This document shows positions 27,135 through 39,337 of a stretch of DNA of 64,000 bases, one piece after another. Each line of letters starts with the position of its first letter. The first letter of the stretch is position 1. This DNA is from Poronia punctata. Lineage: Eukaryota; Ascomycota; Sordariomycetes; Xylariales; Xylariaceae. A program made the translations under genes and the position numbers. The notes below the pieces were generated by a model that did no database searches, was not told where the DNA came from, and saw only the letters and a list, made by a program, of their open reading frames with translations. Location: contig MU401589.1 in assembly GCA_022579005.1 (NCBI GenBank), positions 1-64,000 on the forward strand. Direction: 5' to 3'.

Positions 27135-28558
27135 GGTTGCTAAGGAGAGTGTGAGGTTTGACGCAAGAGAGAGTTTTTCAAGCTTTGAATGGGTATCTAT
27201 AAGAGCTGATGTGGTTGAGGATGATTGAACTCCAGAACTTGACGTCTAGATAAGAGGTGTGTTAGCAAGTGTCTTCGCAACCTGTTTACTTGGTTCCCAC
27301 GTCTGAGCAGGGGTTTTTTTTTTTAAAATAAAATAGAATAAAATAAATTAAAATAAAAAGAGAATTGCACTCGTACAGAATCCCCGCGAGATTCTTACCT
27401 ACTTTATATATCCTCAAGTATTATTTTATTTTTACTGACCACAAGACAAAGTTGAAAGTGCTGATGAACCCGGGGGGAGGACCCACGAGAAGAGCTTCGT
27501 GGTTTTTCAAAGCACGAACGGAGAGAGGAAAAGTCTAGACGTTCCCGCCCGCTTTCTCGTCCCCTTCCTTCCGAGTCGGAAGTTTTTCGTTCCCACAAAT
27601 CCCCCCCCCTCCCCCCCTTGTAGACCCTTTTCGCCCCCTTTCGTCTACGTTATGTATGTCACCGTGTTGCAATTGCCATCGTGACGGACAAATGGCGAAA
27701 TAACGTGAACAAGGAGAGATGTTGTTATGGTTGGATAAGTATAGGGTAAGTGTAGACAAAGTATAGGGTAATAGGTGGTTTTACAAGGTAATACGAGCGG
27801 CATTATCCTTGTCTCTCTAATTATAGGGTAACTGTTTCGCTCTTTTCGGTTGGGGATGATCTTGAGGTACTTTTTACTTGAATTTTCAGATCCGATGCTG
27901 GCCGTTCTTGCCAGCGTAGATGGATTATGTCCTAGACTAGCTATGGACCTAGATTATCATGATCACTTGAAAAGTTGATGTTATAATTCCGCCCTTGAGT
28001 CTTGTCCGTTCTCGGCTTGTGCAGTTGTTTGATCAATAAATGTGATCCAAAGGGCGTTGTGGTTATTAATAGATTTCAGGGTAATAGAGGTTCGGCCGGC
28101 AGTCCCTGTTTGACATTATGTTCTAGAGTCAATAGGCGTGCTAGGCGTGCTAAGCGTGGACTAGGGGAAGAAGCTTTAACATGCAGTATTAGCAAATTGC
28201 CACCTGATGAAAAGATGATATGACATTGCATTCTACCTTCCAGGTTAAGGCAAGTAAAACTCATGTCAATTCCATGCTTAGGCATCTTATATAAAAGTTT
28301 GACCATCGTATCATCTGTAAGAGGTAAATCGAAGCTGTATTGTCATTTTTGGGGCAAGGAACGTCGGTCTCAGTGGCATATGATCTTAGATTGATAAGTA
28401 AATCAACCCGCACAGTGCCGAGTATCATGGATATTGATACTTCTACAGTGCCATTGTGGGGTTTCCACACCAACCCTTCACTTCACGTCTTGACAATGAA
28501 CATCCTTGGAACATACGTGTACATGTAAAGCAGTTTATGAAGCACCACTCAATTGATA

Positions 28559-28747
28559 TCAAACCAGGTTTTCGGCCAGTGTACTATACCTCGCACTTTT
28601 GACAGTCTCAGCACCATTCGGTGGGCATTCAGGATCGCAGCCAGAAAAGAAACAGTCATCGCGCAGGCATTTATCAGTATAGAAACCCTCACATATCGCA
28701 TAAACAGAAATAACACTGTAATACGTGTTTATTGAGAGGGTCTGCAT
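28559..28747 (-). CDS. Possible small Cys-rich peptide (speculative)
   Basis: A 62-codon ATG ORF. After a mildly hydrophobic first 18 residues it has five cysteines in 27 residues (C-x6-C-x4-C-x4-C-x3-C, ending DPECPPNGAE), a spacing reminiscent of small secreted fungal proteins. The N-terminus is a poor signal peptide, so an upstream exon may be missing, or the ORF may be chance. No homologue recognised. Confidence 0.2.
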   Translation of the reverse strand: MQTLSINTYYSVISVYAICEGFYTDKCLRDDCFFSGCDPECPPNGAETVKSARYSTLAENLV

Positions 28748-29031
28748 TTACGAGTAGGTGCCATACCAAAGAAGACTCAAGATAACACGACTGCGCTTAA
28801 GGGACCTACTCAAGCTCTCACGACTTTTGATTTCTGTCTGGCCGCATAAGAACGGCAAAGAAAGGTGTGTTATGCTGCCCCAGTCCATATGAAGGTTCTT
28901 GTATAACTTAACTAAAGAGTAGGAATAGAGAACGGATTTCACCTGAGGAATCCAAACATTCCCAATATATAAAAACTGACACATTTCCTTGAGTGCACCC
29001 CAGTAACCGCACTTCTCAACAGAACGCATGA

Positions 29032-29078
29032 GAGTCTAGTCAGCCGAGTCTAGTCAGCCGAGTCTAGTCAGCCGAGTC
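29032..29078. repeat. 14-bp tandem repeat GAGTCTAGTCAGCC x3.4
   Basis: Three perfect units plus GAGTC, ending 39 bp before the MTR2 start codon, so within the probable 5' leader or core promoter. Confidence 0.9.
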
Positions 29079-29117
29079 CTGTGTGTGACGGAAACACGGT
29101 TAGGCCCAGGAGGCATC

Positions 29118-29985
29118 ATGGCGCACCTCCCATCTCAAGAGACACAATTCAAAATTGTGAGCGATGGTAAGTTTACGATCGTCTTCTTCCCCCCCTTTCC
29201 CGTCTTTCATATACCCTTGATCACCAAATTACCATCTCTCGCAACATTTTAAAAATCAATCCACTAAGCGCTAAGCTAACCAATTTTCTCAAGCGGCCCA
29301 AAACTTCGTAGATAACTACTACGAATCCCTCAACAAGCGCCAACCACTAGAACAATACTACGCCAGCACATCCAAGCACCTAACGGCCGCCTTGGTAAAG
29401 CCGGACATCAGCATCAACGGACGCGTAGTAGACTCTGTGGCCGCGTACGGATCCATGCTAGATGACCAGGGCATCAACGTGCATTACGACGTGCAATCCT
29501 TTGACGCGCATCCCCTGAACCCAAACTACGCCATCGGCTGTCCCGAGGCCATATCCCTATCATCTACCGACGATGGCCCCGGCGGTCGGAGCAAGATGGT
29601 TAGCAAGTCTATCAAGGATGGGGATAGATTGAGTTTTGCCGTGCAGGTTAGTGGGACGGTTCGGTATGGGAAACCGGAGAATAATCCCCCTTCGACTACG
29701 AATGGCGCTGCTTCTGCTTCTGCTGCTGCTTCTGCTGCTGCTTCTGCGGCTGCGGTTGCGGCTGAGCCGACACAGCAGACGCCCTTAGAAAAGGGCTGGG
29801 GACCAGCGAATACCCCGGTTGCTCCGACGCCGCAGATTGTCGTTCCTGCTGTTAGCGATAAGCCGCTTGAGATGGAGTTTAATGAATCGTGGCTCTTGGT
29901 GCCGCATTGGGAGGCGTTGGGTAAGAACGCGCCGAGAGGATTGCGGAAATGGGTTGTTGTCAGTCAGAATTTCAGGGCTCTTTAA
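29118..29985 (+). CDS. MTR2: mRNA export factor Mtr2 (NTF2-like)
   Basis: Small NTF2-fold partner of Mex67 in nuclear mRNA export through the pore. Exons 29118-29166 and 29294-29985 (intron 127 bp, GTAAGT..AAG) encode 246 residues. AAQNFVDNYYESLN is the NTF2-like first helix. The C-terminal signature FNESWLLVPHWEALG and the ending WVVVSQNFRAL match my recollection of filamentous-fungal Mtr2. Between them sits an Ala/Ser homopolymer region (ASASAAASAAASAAA) encoded by GCT/TCT triplet repeats (about 29705-29765), likely length-variable. The acceptor AAG is non-canonical (CAG/TAG preferred), so the exon 2 start could shift slightly. The family call rests on the C-terminal motif and size. Confidence 0.88.
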
Positions 29986-30259
29986 GTTTTTAAAGGGGTT
30001 TGAAGCCTGGCGGTGGTATCTCTGGTGCTCCTATTGGGGATGGGAAAAAAGGAGTTGGATGGTTTCCGGATACTTTGTGTGATAACTGCTCGGATGGAGG
30101 CGGGGGGATGAATTAATGCCTCCAACATTGACGAGGGGAAACTAGACAGGAATCCCACACAAATATACAACCTCCGTCTCTCAGCTATCACGATAAAAAG
30201 GGACTTCATAACGGGTGAACGAATTCTTTTACTTGACCAACATCAGCATCTATAACCCA

Positions 30260-30659
30260 TCACAACTTCAATCTCGACCGATCATAAACCACCTCCTTAT
30301 ACCCAACCCCATCTCCATCCCCATCCCCATCCCCTTCCCCCTCCTCCTTCTCCTCCCCCTTCCCTCCCATCTGCCTCACCATACAAATCTCCCCGAAATA
30401 ATTCCTCTCTCCCTCCTGTACAAAACCCAAGTTCCCAAATAACTTTCTACTCCCCACATTCTCCGCATTAATTTTCGCAACCAATCTTTTTCTTCCCCTT
30501 TCCTTTCCCTCTCCCTTTCCCTTTCCCTTCACCTGCTCAATAATCCCCTCCCAATTCCTCTCCACATACCATAAAAAAGCCCCAACAGCAGCCTCACCCA
30601 ATCCCTTCCGTCTATATTCCGGCACCGCAATCATGATATCTATCTCTCCTTCTATTACT

Positions 30660-30691
<32 letters not shown>

Positions 30692-31308
30692 TTCTTTGGT
30701 ATTGAGGAAGAGGTTCACGTCTCCTATCATTGTTTCCGTGCCTGCATAGATTCGGGACTGGGACTGGGATGGGGATTGGGGTTGGGGTTGGGATCGGGGT
30801 GAAGACAAAGGTATAGGTAAACAGACTATAAAAGTCAATTTATCAGATGACGAGCGCCATGACTGCTGATTTTCGTATTCTTCCGCTAGGGTTAAGAGGT
30901 CTGAGGCTGTTGCTTCGCGGAGGGTCTAGAGTTGAAAAACGTTAGTTTAGGTGATTTTGGAGAGAGAGAGAGAGAGACAGAGAATGTCGTTTGGGGAGAA
31001 AGAGATTGCGGGAGTGGAAAAAAAAAAAAGGAAAAAAAGTGACAAAGGAAGGAAGGAAGGGAGGAAGAGGAAGAGAAATTTACCTCGTCCTGCATCCATT
31101 CGTGATATCGCTCGACATGGTGCGCGTCGTAAGGGACGAGTAGGACTTTGGGGGTTGAGATGGCTGTTGGGACAAAATGAATTCAATGAATCAAGTTAGC
31201 CAGAATACCCCCCCAAGTTACAGATGTAGATATGAATGTGCCCATGATGAGGAGAGAAAGGAGGGTTTTTTTTTTTTTTTTTTTACCTATATCTTGATTT
31301 ATTTTCAT
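30260..31308 (-). CDS. NAT9-like GNAT acetyltransferase
   Basis: GNAT-fold acetyltransferase of the NAT9 type, probably acting on protein N-termini or tubulin-related targets by family analogy. Exons 31287-31308, 31084-31163 and 30260-30925 give 255 residues. Joined sequence reads STPKVLLVPYDAHHVERYHE, then EATASDLLTLAEEYENQQSW and DKLTFIVC, the typical NAT9 N-half. VPEYRRKGLGEAAVGA is the acetyl-CoA loop (R-x-x-G-x-G variant) and NAENVGSRKLFGNLGF the C-terminal motif B. Coding microsatellites insert a run of twelve Glu before the acetyl-CoA region, a Gly/Lys run, and GDGDGDGDG near the end. Intron 1 begins GT followed by ~19 A. The tiny first exon (7 codons plus 1 nt) is inferred from splice phase. 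Confidence 0.85.
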
Positions 31309-31741
31309 TTTATACCAGGTCAATGTAAGTAAGATATATGAAGAACAGTTATCAGTACCTACGAGATATGGAGGCGAGTGGATATGTGAAAGTGAGGGAT
31401 GGTGTATAGTGAGTGCAGAGGACCAATGCTATACTATAGCAGGTGGGGGTGCTTGGGGAGAATTTCTCTGCTGCGGCAAAACCAGTCCTGATACAAAAAC
31501 ACGTGAACATTGTTGGACTTATAAAAACGGTATTTTCATCCCATAGCAATCAGACGCTAGATAACATCGTATAATATACATAATTTACAAGCATCTAGTG
31601 TTAGACTACATTGCATGAGTACACCGTATCACAGCTTTTCTTTTCTTTTCTTTACAACCCCGTTGACCTCAAGCAGGCGCATATTGCCTGGTCATAATGT
31701 CGTGGGTCCACTTCCACACAAATATAGGTAGTCATCTTTGC
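31309..31741. other. Intergenic, NAT9-like to Met-tRNA synthetase
   Basis: 433 bp: promoter of the leftward NAT9-like gene and 3' flank of the Met-tRNA synthetase gene. A TTTTC repeat at about 31630-31655. Nothing else seen. Confidence 0.5.
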
Positions 31742-33658
31742 TCAGTCCTCCACCGGAAAAGGGGGAAACAATGAGTTTTGCGGTCCAACGCCGAGATCTC
31801 CGAATGGTTTGCCGTATGCATCATCCCCAAATAATACGGCGCGCTCGAGCGTCCGTCTGTCGGCGGCAACACCGAGTTTGTCGAGTAGCTCCACTGACTT
31901 CTCAGGTAGGAATGGTTGTAGGAGGATACCGATGATGCGCAGCGATTCGGCTGCGTAGAAAACGCCATAGTTTACACCTATCGTGTCACCTTCTTTTCTT
32001 AATGCCCATGGAGCCATGTCGTTAAAGAACTTATTTGTCTGGTCTTGAGGTTAGTTTCTTGCAGTGTTGCCGTTATAGGGTCTATACGGTCAAAAATGGG
32101 GGTGGGACGCTGGGGAAAAAGAGAAGGAAAGAATATTACGTACACTATGGACGACTTCTATTAGGTGTTGAAGTGCGAAGCTCGGGTTTAATGCCTTCAT
32201 ATGGCCATCAACGCTCTCCACAACATGGCCTAGACGTAGCTCATGCTCCTTTACCATCTCAGATAGTGTAGTAGGCGCAGATGGTGGATGAGCACCCTTT
32301 GTCATGGCTTCGACGATGTCCTTGACGTTCCACGTCGTCGGCCGTGTGACTCGGTTTAGCAGATTGCCCAGGCCACCTTGCAAGCCCTTCTTGTACCTCT
32401 CAACGATAAACGAGTTATCATAGTTGGAGTCGTTCCCTACCTGACCGTTATATAATAAGAAGTACCGCATAGTATCTACTCCCCATCGGTCCAAGGCGAA
32501 GAAGGGATTGACGACATTTCCGATCGATTTGGACATCTTCTTGTCGCCCATCAACCAGTGACCATGACTGAGCACCTGCTTCGGCAACGGGAGATCCAAT
32601 GCCATCAGGAAGGCGGGCCAGTATATGCAGTGGAATCGGATAATGTCCTTGCCCACGACGTGAACGTCGGCCGGCCAATAGCTCTGCCCCTCGCCTGGCT
32701 TCGTGCCCGGGTAGCCTGTTACCGCCAGGTAGTTGACGAGGGCATCTAGCCATACGTATACTGTCTGGCTGGGGTCGTCGGGCACTCGTATGCCCCAGTC
32801 CAGGCGGCTGGAAGGTCGGGATATTGAGAGGTCTTCGAGGTTGTGCTCGACCCATGTGACGACCTCGTTGAATCTACTCCTCGGCACGATCCAGTCCGGG
32901 TTGGCCTGATAGAATTCCAACAGCCTGTCGCGGAAGGCAGTCAGACGGAAATGATAATTCTTCTCCTTGACCCACTCGACAGCATTCCCTGTCTCGATCG
33001 AGGCCATAAATCTCCTGCCAGTCTCGGGCGAGACACGTTTTTCCACCATGTCTTCAGGATAGAAGGTCTCGTCACTGACGCAGTACCAGCCCTCGTATTC
33101 GCGCTCATATGTATATCCGCTCTTGCGCAAGCGCCTCCAGAAATACCCGACGGCATCGCGGTGGTCGGGATCGGTAGTGCGTATAAAGTGGCTGAGGTCG
33201 ATATTGGCCTTCTTGGCAAGGTCCCGGAAGGCCTCGGAGTTGCGGTCGCAGAGAGTTCTAGGTTGCACGCCCTGTGCTTCGGCGGTGCGTTGGATCTTCA
33301 TGCCATGTTCGTCGGTGCCGGTGCTCAGGTATGCCTCTCGGCCCTTGAATGCTTGCCATCGCTTGAGGACGTCGGCAAGGAGCATGGAATATAGGTGGCC
33401 GACATGGGGGGACGCGTTCACGTAGAATATCGGCGTTGTCACGTAATACGGCTTCTCTTTCCCGGGGCTTGTTGTGCTGTGGCTGTCTCCGCTGGTGCTG
33501 GCGCTGGTGCTGGCGCTGGTGCTGGCGCTGGTGCTGTTGAAACGGACCTGCAAAATCTGATGCGCTCGACATGATTGGCATGTCCAGCCATTGCGCCGAA
33601 TTGGTAAAGTTCCGAGACTTGAAAGTCGCCCCCTGGACGCTGCGATGAAGCGTTCCAT
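31742..33658 (-). CDS. MSM1: Mitochondrial methionyl-tRNA synthetase
   Basis: Class I synthetase charging mitochondrial tRNA-Met. Exons 32144-33658 and 31742-32038 (intron 105 bp, GTACGT..CAG) give 603 residues. The first ~45 residues are basic/Ser-rich (MERFIAASRGRLSSLG) and lack acids: a mitochondrial presequence. FYVNASPHVGHLYS carries the HIGH motif (HVGH), GTDEHGMKIQ follows, and KKMSKSIGNVVNP is the KMSKS loop. The anticodon-binding helical domain ends in the second exon (TNKFFNDMAPWAL). There is no zinc-knuckle or C-terminal tRNA-binding extension, as expected for the mitochondrial form. A Ser/Thr/Ala repeat (STSASTSASTSAS), encoded by a 12-bp repeat near 33485-33540, separates presequence from catalytic domain. 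Confidence 0.96.
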
Positions 33659-34674
33659 CTGACTATGTTTATACCATGAATCGGCCCAGTTTTCTTGTCA
33701 CGTCTTTGATCGCGGTTTTAGAAGTATGTTGCCAGTGGTTGCCTTGTTGAATATGGGCGGCTTGTCGAACCTCATCCTAGCTCACCCTACCACAAGCAGA
33801 TCGGGCCACCTCAGGCTACTTCTGAGCAACTAATTCAGCATACTGGCGGGCTATTATTGTGTGACCATGTCGTTAATGATAGGCTGCTTCAGGCCCTGAA
33901 GTGCAGGGCGCTGGGCTATCTGCTCCACTTAATTGTTTGTTTGCAACTGCAGTCCTGGACTCCTGCGATATCAAATTCTTGGAAGTTTGCTTCAAAAACT
34001 ACGATAGTTGACTGGATAATGGTGTTATTTTATGCAAAAGACCCATATGCAGAAAGAACATCAGTTGTTAAACTTAAAATATCATGACAATCAGGAATAA
34101 GTCTATCAAGCCAAAAGAGTGTTTTCTGCAAGATACATGGTGTCATTCAGGTGCACAAGTGGTTCACGTTCAAGGGTATCCTGGCAACAATTTTGCATGG
34201 TGCTACTCGTAATCTAGGCTGTTGTTCCTCATCATTTTCATTACTTCATGTCGACTTTTCCTCCTACCTTGTGATTTTACATACATTGTCCTACACTGGA
34301 CATCTAGTAGAAGACGCCCCTCCCCTATCTTCATCTGCAAGTGTCCGAGCCTAGCGTAATACAGACAAATATCAAAGCAAATAGCCACCGTTTCCCTCCT
34401 GATTGTGGCATTACCACAAGAAGAAAATCATGTCGTCGTCTGTGAAGAAACCCGTGTTGCGTGCCATAATACAGAAAGAGTCTCTGTTAATCAGTTAACA
34501 AGACTCGTAAGGCAAACAACTAGGGAGAATAGAAATCAGTGGGGAACCTGAATGGTTCGGTAAAGGCAAGTGCGTAATCCCTCCGTCCTCTTTGCAAGAC
34601 GCCTTCCGGCCATAACTCCTCTTTTCCTCCGAGACATGCTGAGAAATAGGAGCTGTCGAGGGCACCATGAAGCT
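33659..34674. other. Intergenic, Met-tRNA synthetase to RAD16
   Basis: 1 kb containing the synthetase promoter and the RAD16 3' flank. Short ORFs only; no element recognised. Confidence 0.5.
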
Positions 34675-37580
34675 TCAGTTTCCACGGAAGAGGAACATAA
34701 GATCTGCAGGAGACAGAGACTCTATAGCTGCGTCGTCCGAGTTGATGGTCGAATGAATCATGTGAGTCTTCTTTTCCTGCAGAAGCACCATTCTGCTTTC
34801 TACCGAGTCCTCGATACAGAGTCGTGTGATTGTGCAGGGTCGGGTCTGGCCAATACGATGGCATCGATCGGCCGATTGCCATTCTGCTGCTGGATTCCAC
34901 CAACTGAACATATTAGGTTAGTCGATTTGTAAACACTGCATGGAGACAAGATTCGTTCAACAGGGAGAGAACTCACGGATCAACGATGAACACATGCGAT
35001 GCTTCGGTCAGATTCAGCGCAACACCGCCAGCCTTCAGAGAGACCAGGAAGCACTCCACCTCGGTCTTCTCCATGAAATGCTTGATGGATGCCTGCCGCT
35101 GGGCCGGTGTCATGCTGCCGTCCAACATGACCGTCGTGATGCCCGCTCGTCGGAGGCGCCATTCGATCAGCTGGAGCATCGTGGTGAACTGCGAGAAAAT
35201 GATGGATTTGTGTGACGCATTATCCGATCTCAGCTTGTGAAGTTCATGCACAAGCAGTTCGATCTTGGAGGACGACGTCCAGTTTTCCATCTTGATACGA
35301 TTGATGATGGATGATTTCTTCATCAACATCTCGTCCTGTTCGATGCTGGGTTGTTCCAGGTCGATGGACAACGGAATGTGACACCGTGGGCAGTCCGGCT
35401 CGATCTGGGAACCGAGATAGCTGGTGGCACATTGACGGCAGAAGTCATGCTTGCACTTGGATCGAATCGCCTCCTCGGCAGGCTCGTCACAGATACAACA
35501 AACCAAAATATTCTGACCACCTTCTCCAGACTTTCTAAGTATCAGATCCGGATGATCGGCGACTTGACGCATCTGCATGATCAGTCCAAAGATGTTGGCA
35601 TAGTTGTTCAGGAGAACACCCTGGGCCACATAGGTGTTGAACTGTCGCTCAGTATTGGACATGATACTGGCGGCAAAGTCGTTCTCCTCCTCTCCAAAGA
35701 ACTGTCGGTCAACATAAACCTCCTTGACCGGGAGCTCCATGACGTTGGTATGATCCTTCTTGAGACGACGCAACATGATGCGGTTTGTCAAGAGGCGGAG
35801 CTTTCTGAAAGCCACCTGGCCTTCGCCCGTGTTGCCGTATTTCTGAATGGGGTTCAGAAGCTCTTGGTTGAATACCGATACATGTCGCATCGAACCATGG
35901 TCGCCTGGAAAGTTGAGCTTGTCAGCAGGAGAACAAAGGCCGAGTCCATGGGTTGGGAAAACTAACATTCGGCACATCTGCTCTCCTCGTTCATCAACCA
36001 CTCAAGTGTCGCACAGGGGCAATCCCTGCAGAAGTAACAGGCAAAGGGTTTGACCTCGAGGAAGCGAATAAGGGAGAAGAACTCTCCGATGCGGTTCTGG
36101 AGTGGAGTTCCAGTCAGGCACCAGCGGTACTTGACGTTAAGTGCAAAACAGGCCTTGGCCGTCATCGTCGTTCGAGTCTGTTCCCAAGTGGTTGGTTAGT
36201 TGCACGGAGGGCGTCAGGAAGAGAACGGACACAACAAACCTTTATGCAGTGCGCCTCATCTAGAATCACGCGGTGGAATCGAATCTGGTGGATGGCGCTC
36301 TTCTCTTTGTACAGGCATTTTTTGCGCTCCACTCCTTTCTCTTGCCTGCGATATAGGGATTCGAGACTGTTGTATGACATGATGATGACATCGAACTTCT
36401 TAAGTTCTTTGGCTGGAAGATTCTTGGCTTTTGCATTCGTGCCGTGGAAAACAATCGTGTTCAGTTTGCCTCCGGTATATGCAGCAATCTCGTCTTGCCA
36501 TTGTCCCAAGGCCACGGGCGGAAGAAGCACGAGTGAGGGTTCCTTGGCTGGATAGTCGGACATGATGAGCGACACAGCTTGGATGGTCTTGCCGAGGCCC
36601 ATCTCATCCCCCAAAAGGCCGCCTTTGTATGACGTCTTCTCCATTGCTCTCATCCAAGCCAACCCTTGAAGTTGAAAGGGCTTCAGTTTCAGCGAAATGG
36701 TAGGAGGTTGTTGTGCTATGCCTGCGTTCAACTCTGGCATGCTCTCCAACTCGTCCCACATCGTCTTAAGTTCCGGGTGGTTTTTCTCCAGCCGTTTTCT
36801 CTCACTAACAAGTCTGCGGGCTCCGGACGGAAGACGTCGACCAACTGACTCAAGATATAGAGCAGCCCTGGCGCGAGCACTGGAAGGCGCTTGTGTATTG
36901 TCCTCTGTATATTCCAGTGCCCACTGCATAGAGTCACTGTCAGAATCTGCGTCATCATCGCTTGCATCAGAAATCTCTGAAAGCGACGAGTCGTCGGAAT
37001 CAACTGGATTCTTGGGCTCGGGAGCGGGCGCGGGAGCGGGAGCGGGCTCCTTTTTTTGGCTCTTGGCTGGTCGAGTGGGCAGGCATGATGAGCCTCCCTT
37101 TCGCTTATTTGCTGTAGGGACTGCAGTTGCCTGCTTCTCGCTTCCAGAGTCTGCAGTTACCTTTGATTTGTCAGGTTGGGCCAGGTAATCGTCGTCGTCG
37201 TTATCATCATCATCATCGTCGTCTTCGATGTTAGAAGGTAAGCTGAATTGCAAGCGACCCCGGCGTAAAGCATGACGGCGGCTGCTTGTATCGGCTATGC
37301 CTATCATAGGCGGTGCCGGCGTTGCATTATTGCTTGTAGCTGGCGTAGATGTAGATTCACCCGCGTCTGATACCACCGTGGCAGGAGTCGCCGGCGTGGA
37401 AGCAGAGTCACTGTTGCCTCCGACTTCGAGATGGGGATGAATTTTACGAGGCCTACCCCGACTGCGCTTTGGAGGGACGGCAGACTTAGCAGCGTTAGTT
37501 GTAGGGCTGTTCAGGTTTGTTGAGTCGGCGGCTGCAACAGCTCTGGCCCGACCCATTGATCTTCTAGTCACCGGTGCCAT
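34675..37580 (-). CDS. RAD16: RAD16: SNF2/RING ATPase of global-genome NER
   Basis: SNF2-family ATPase/E3 ligase that, with Rad7, finds lesions in non-transcribed chromatin for nucleotide excision repair. Exons 36240-37580, 35967-36177, 34977-35904 and 34675-34903 give 902 residues (introns 62, 62 and 73 bp). The N-terminus is disordered with an AT-hook-like RSRGRPRK, acidic blocks ([12 protein letters not shown]) and [14 protein letters not shown]. Helicase motifs: [15 protein letters not shown] (Walker A), [16 protein letters not shown]3HC4 RING (CCICDEP...CKHDFC..C...CPRCHIP) is embedded between the helicase lobes. Lobe 2 has [31 protein letters not shown] and [11 protein letters not shown]. 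It ends [13 protein letters not shown], like yeast Rad16. It faces RAD7 head to head. Confidence 0.96.
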
Positions 37581-39337
37581 GATGCCACAGAGCCGATTAA
37601 CCTAGTATTAACTGCCCAGGCCACAAGTGTATCCTGTATCGAAAAAGGTGAATAGAGTGAGAAGTGTGCTCGGATGTCGCACACAAAAGTAAAAAGAGAT
37701 GAGATTGCAAAGTGCACCTCAGGCGCAAAGTGGGACTAGAACTGATATGGAGGCGAAAGTCCAGTATGGTTCCTGTTATGTTTGCGATGAAAGAGAAGGT
37801 GAGTCTCAAGCCAACTTGCAGAGAATAAGATTTCGGGATGAGGTAGAGTAGGTAAAGGGAATCAAAAGGAAAAGGAAGGGATTGATTATTTACAAAGCTC
37901 TGAGAGTTAACAAGGATGGCAACATTGCCAAAGGGTCAAACCAAAAACCCAATATTTCTTAATTGAGGTACACCTGTAGGTACTGACATGGAGTTGTAGG
38001 TACATTGGTGCACAATGTACCTTTTTAAGTGTGCCAATGCCTAAGGTTAGGCTGTAAATGCGGTTCTGTGTGGGGTGCTCTTGTACATGTATAAATATTT
38101 TGCTACAACCTGAATGGTAAAACAAGCAGTAAATGCGCAAGGCTTAGGTGCACAATCGAACAGTATATACATACATGTACTTAGCAATGCAGAGCGTCTG
38201 ACAAATCATACTGAGTACATCTGTAAGACATCAGCATTAGAGACAATTAAAACCCCCTCTTGAGATACTGGTGCAGTGGTGCCAAGGTCCCGGCTAACGC
38301 GTGAAAGCGCGAGATCACGTGCGCCATTGAAGGCCTGTCGTCACATTATCCAATCATATCATAGAAAACTCAATTACAACCCCAGCTCAATTTAGGCTTC
38401 CCCTTACAGTGGGCCTGGGGGCAATTCTGCATGCACTTTATACGTTGACTTGTTAGCACTAAAATAGGACCAGGAAGCACTTTACTCCCGAAGAAGTTAG
38501 GCCTAGACCTAGCAGTACCTACCCAGGTACCTCTAGGTGTGAGTCAAAAGGCTCAAAGCTGTCGTAACTGCCACTTTAAAAGTTGTATCTGTAATGCAAA
38601 ATAGGTAGGTACATGTTTGTAAAAAGTACATGTAGGTACTATTAGAGACAATGACAATAGCCTCCTAACTTTTAGGCAGCCTGCCCCTGATCTGTCGTTT
38701 CTTTTTGCACCCGATTTGCCACAACAAACAAAGCAAAAAGTCTGTCAAGGGCCCATTGTGTCTATTCGCCTCCAGACTCCTTACTCAGGCACCCAGCGTG
38801 TCAGATACCCGGACACCCGGACACCCAGACACCCAGACACCCGGATTTACGCGAGGTATGTAGGTGGCGGCTCTTGCCTGGTGCATGTTTTACACTTGTA
38901 TATACATACATGTATGTGTGCTTCATGATAGGTATCTAGTACATGTACCTGCCTAAAGCCTATTGAATTTCTTGACTTGGACCTTGGCCTGCGTGACTGC
39001 TACTTTCTCAAACCATCAATTGCAAACCATCACCTTCTTATTAGCCTTTGGCACGGGTATCACGTATCACGGCCTCAAGGAGACTCATCTTATCTTAATC
39101 AGCCTGTCTACTCTTCTAGCCGCCACGCCAGTCGTTTCAACCACTGCATGCTCGTGCTTACTTACTGTAAGTAAGAGCAAGCTGCTATGTTGACTACCTA
39201 CATATATCTAGAACATTAGGTCTTCTAACAAATCAGCAAGTGTTTAGGTCAACTAGACAAATTGTTTGGCCCTTCCCGTATTCTATACTAGCGTCAGCAA
39301 CCTGCCTCATCTCATCCACAGCTGCACCAAGTTTATC
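37581..39337. other. Shared RAD16/RAD7 divergent upstream region
   Basis: 1.76 kb between the two start codons. It is rich in TAGGTAC/GTACATG motifs (38512-38535, 38601-38615, 38626-38640), contains an 8-bp minisatellite (38803-38842) and a 19-nt near-perfect palindrome CTTACTTAC-T-GTAAGTAAG (39157-39175). Candidate bidirectional promoter; no coding region. Confidence 0.5.
38803..38842. repeat. 8-bp minisatellite RRACACCC x5
   Basis: Five units: AGATACCC, then GGACACCC twice and AGACACCC twice, followed by GG. It lies between the RAD16 and RAD7 starts. Confidence 0.9.

Larger units (their letters stand above)
27135..29117. other. Intergenic, dehydratase to MTR2
   Basis: 2 kb between divergent genes. 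It holds an AT-rich AAATAAAATA run (27318-27360), C-rich patches (27600-27625), GGTAA/TAGGGTAA motifs repeated at about 27740-27830, a possible small Cys-rich ORF (28559-28747) and a 14-bp tandem repeat just before the MTR2 start. No firm gene. Confidence 0.5.

Noticed and set aside
32843..33394. 183-codon plus-strand frame inside the Met-tRNA synthetase gene
   Set aside because: Antisense shadow of the catalytic domain.
35351..35965. 204-codon plus-strand frame inside RAD16
   Set aside because: Antisense to the RING/helicase exon of a clear gene and without recognisable features.
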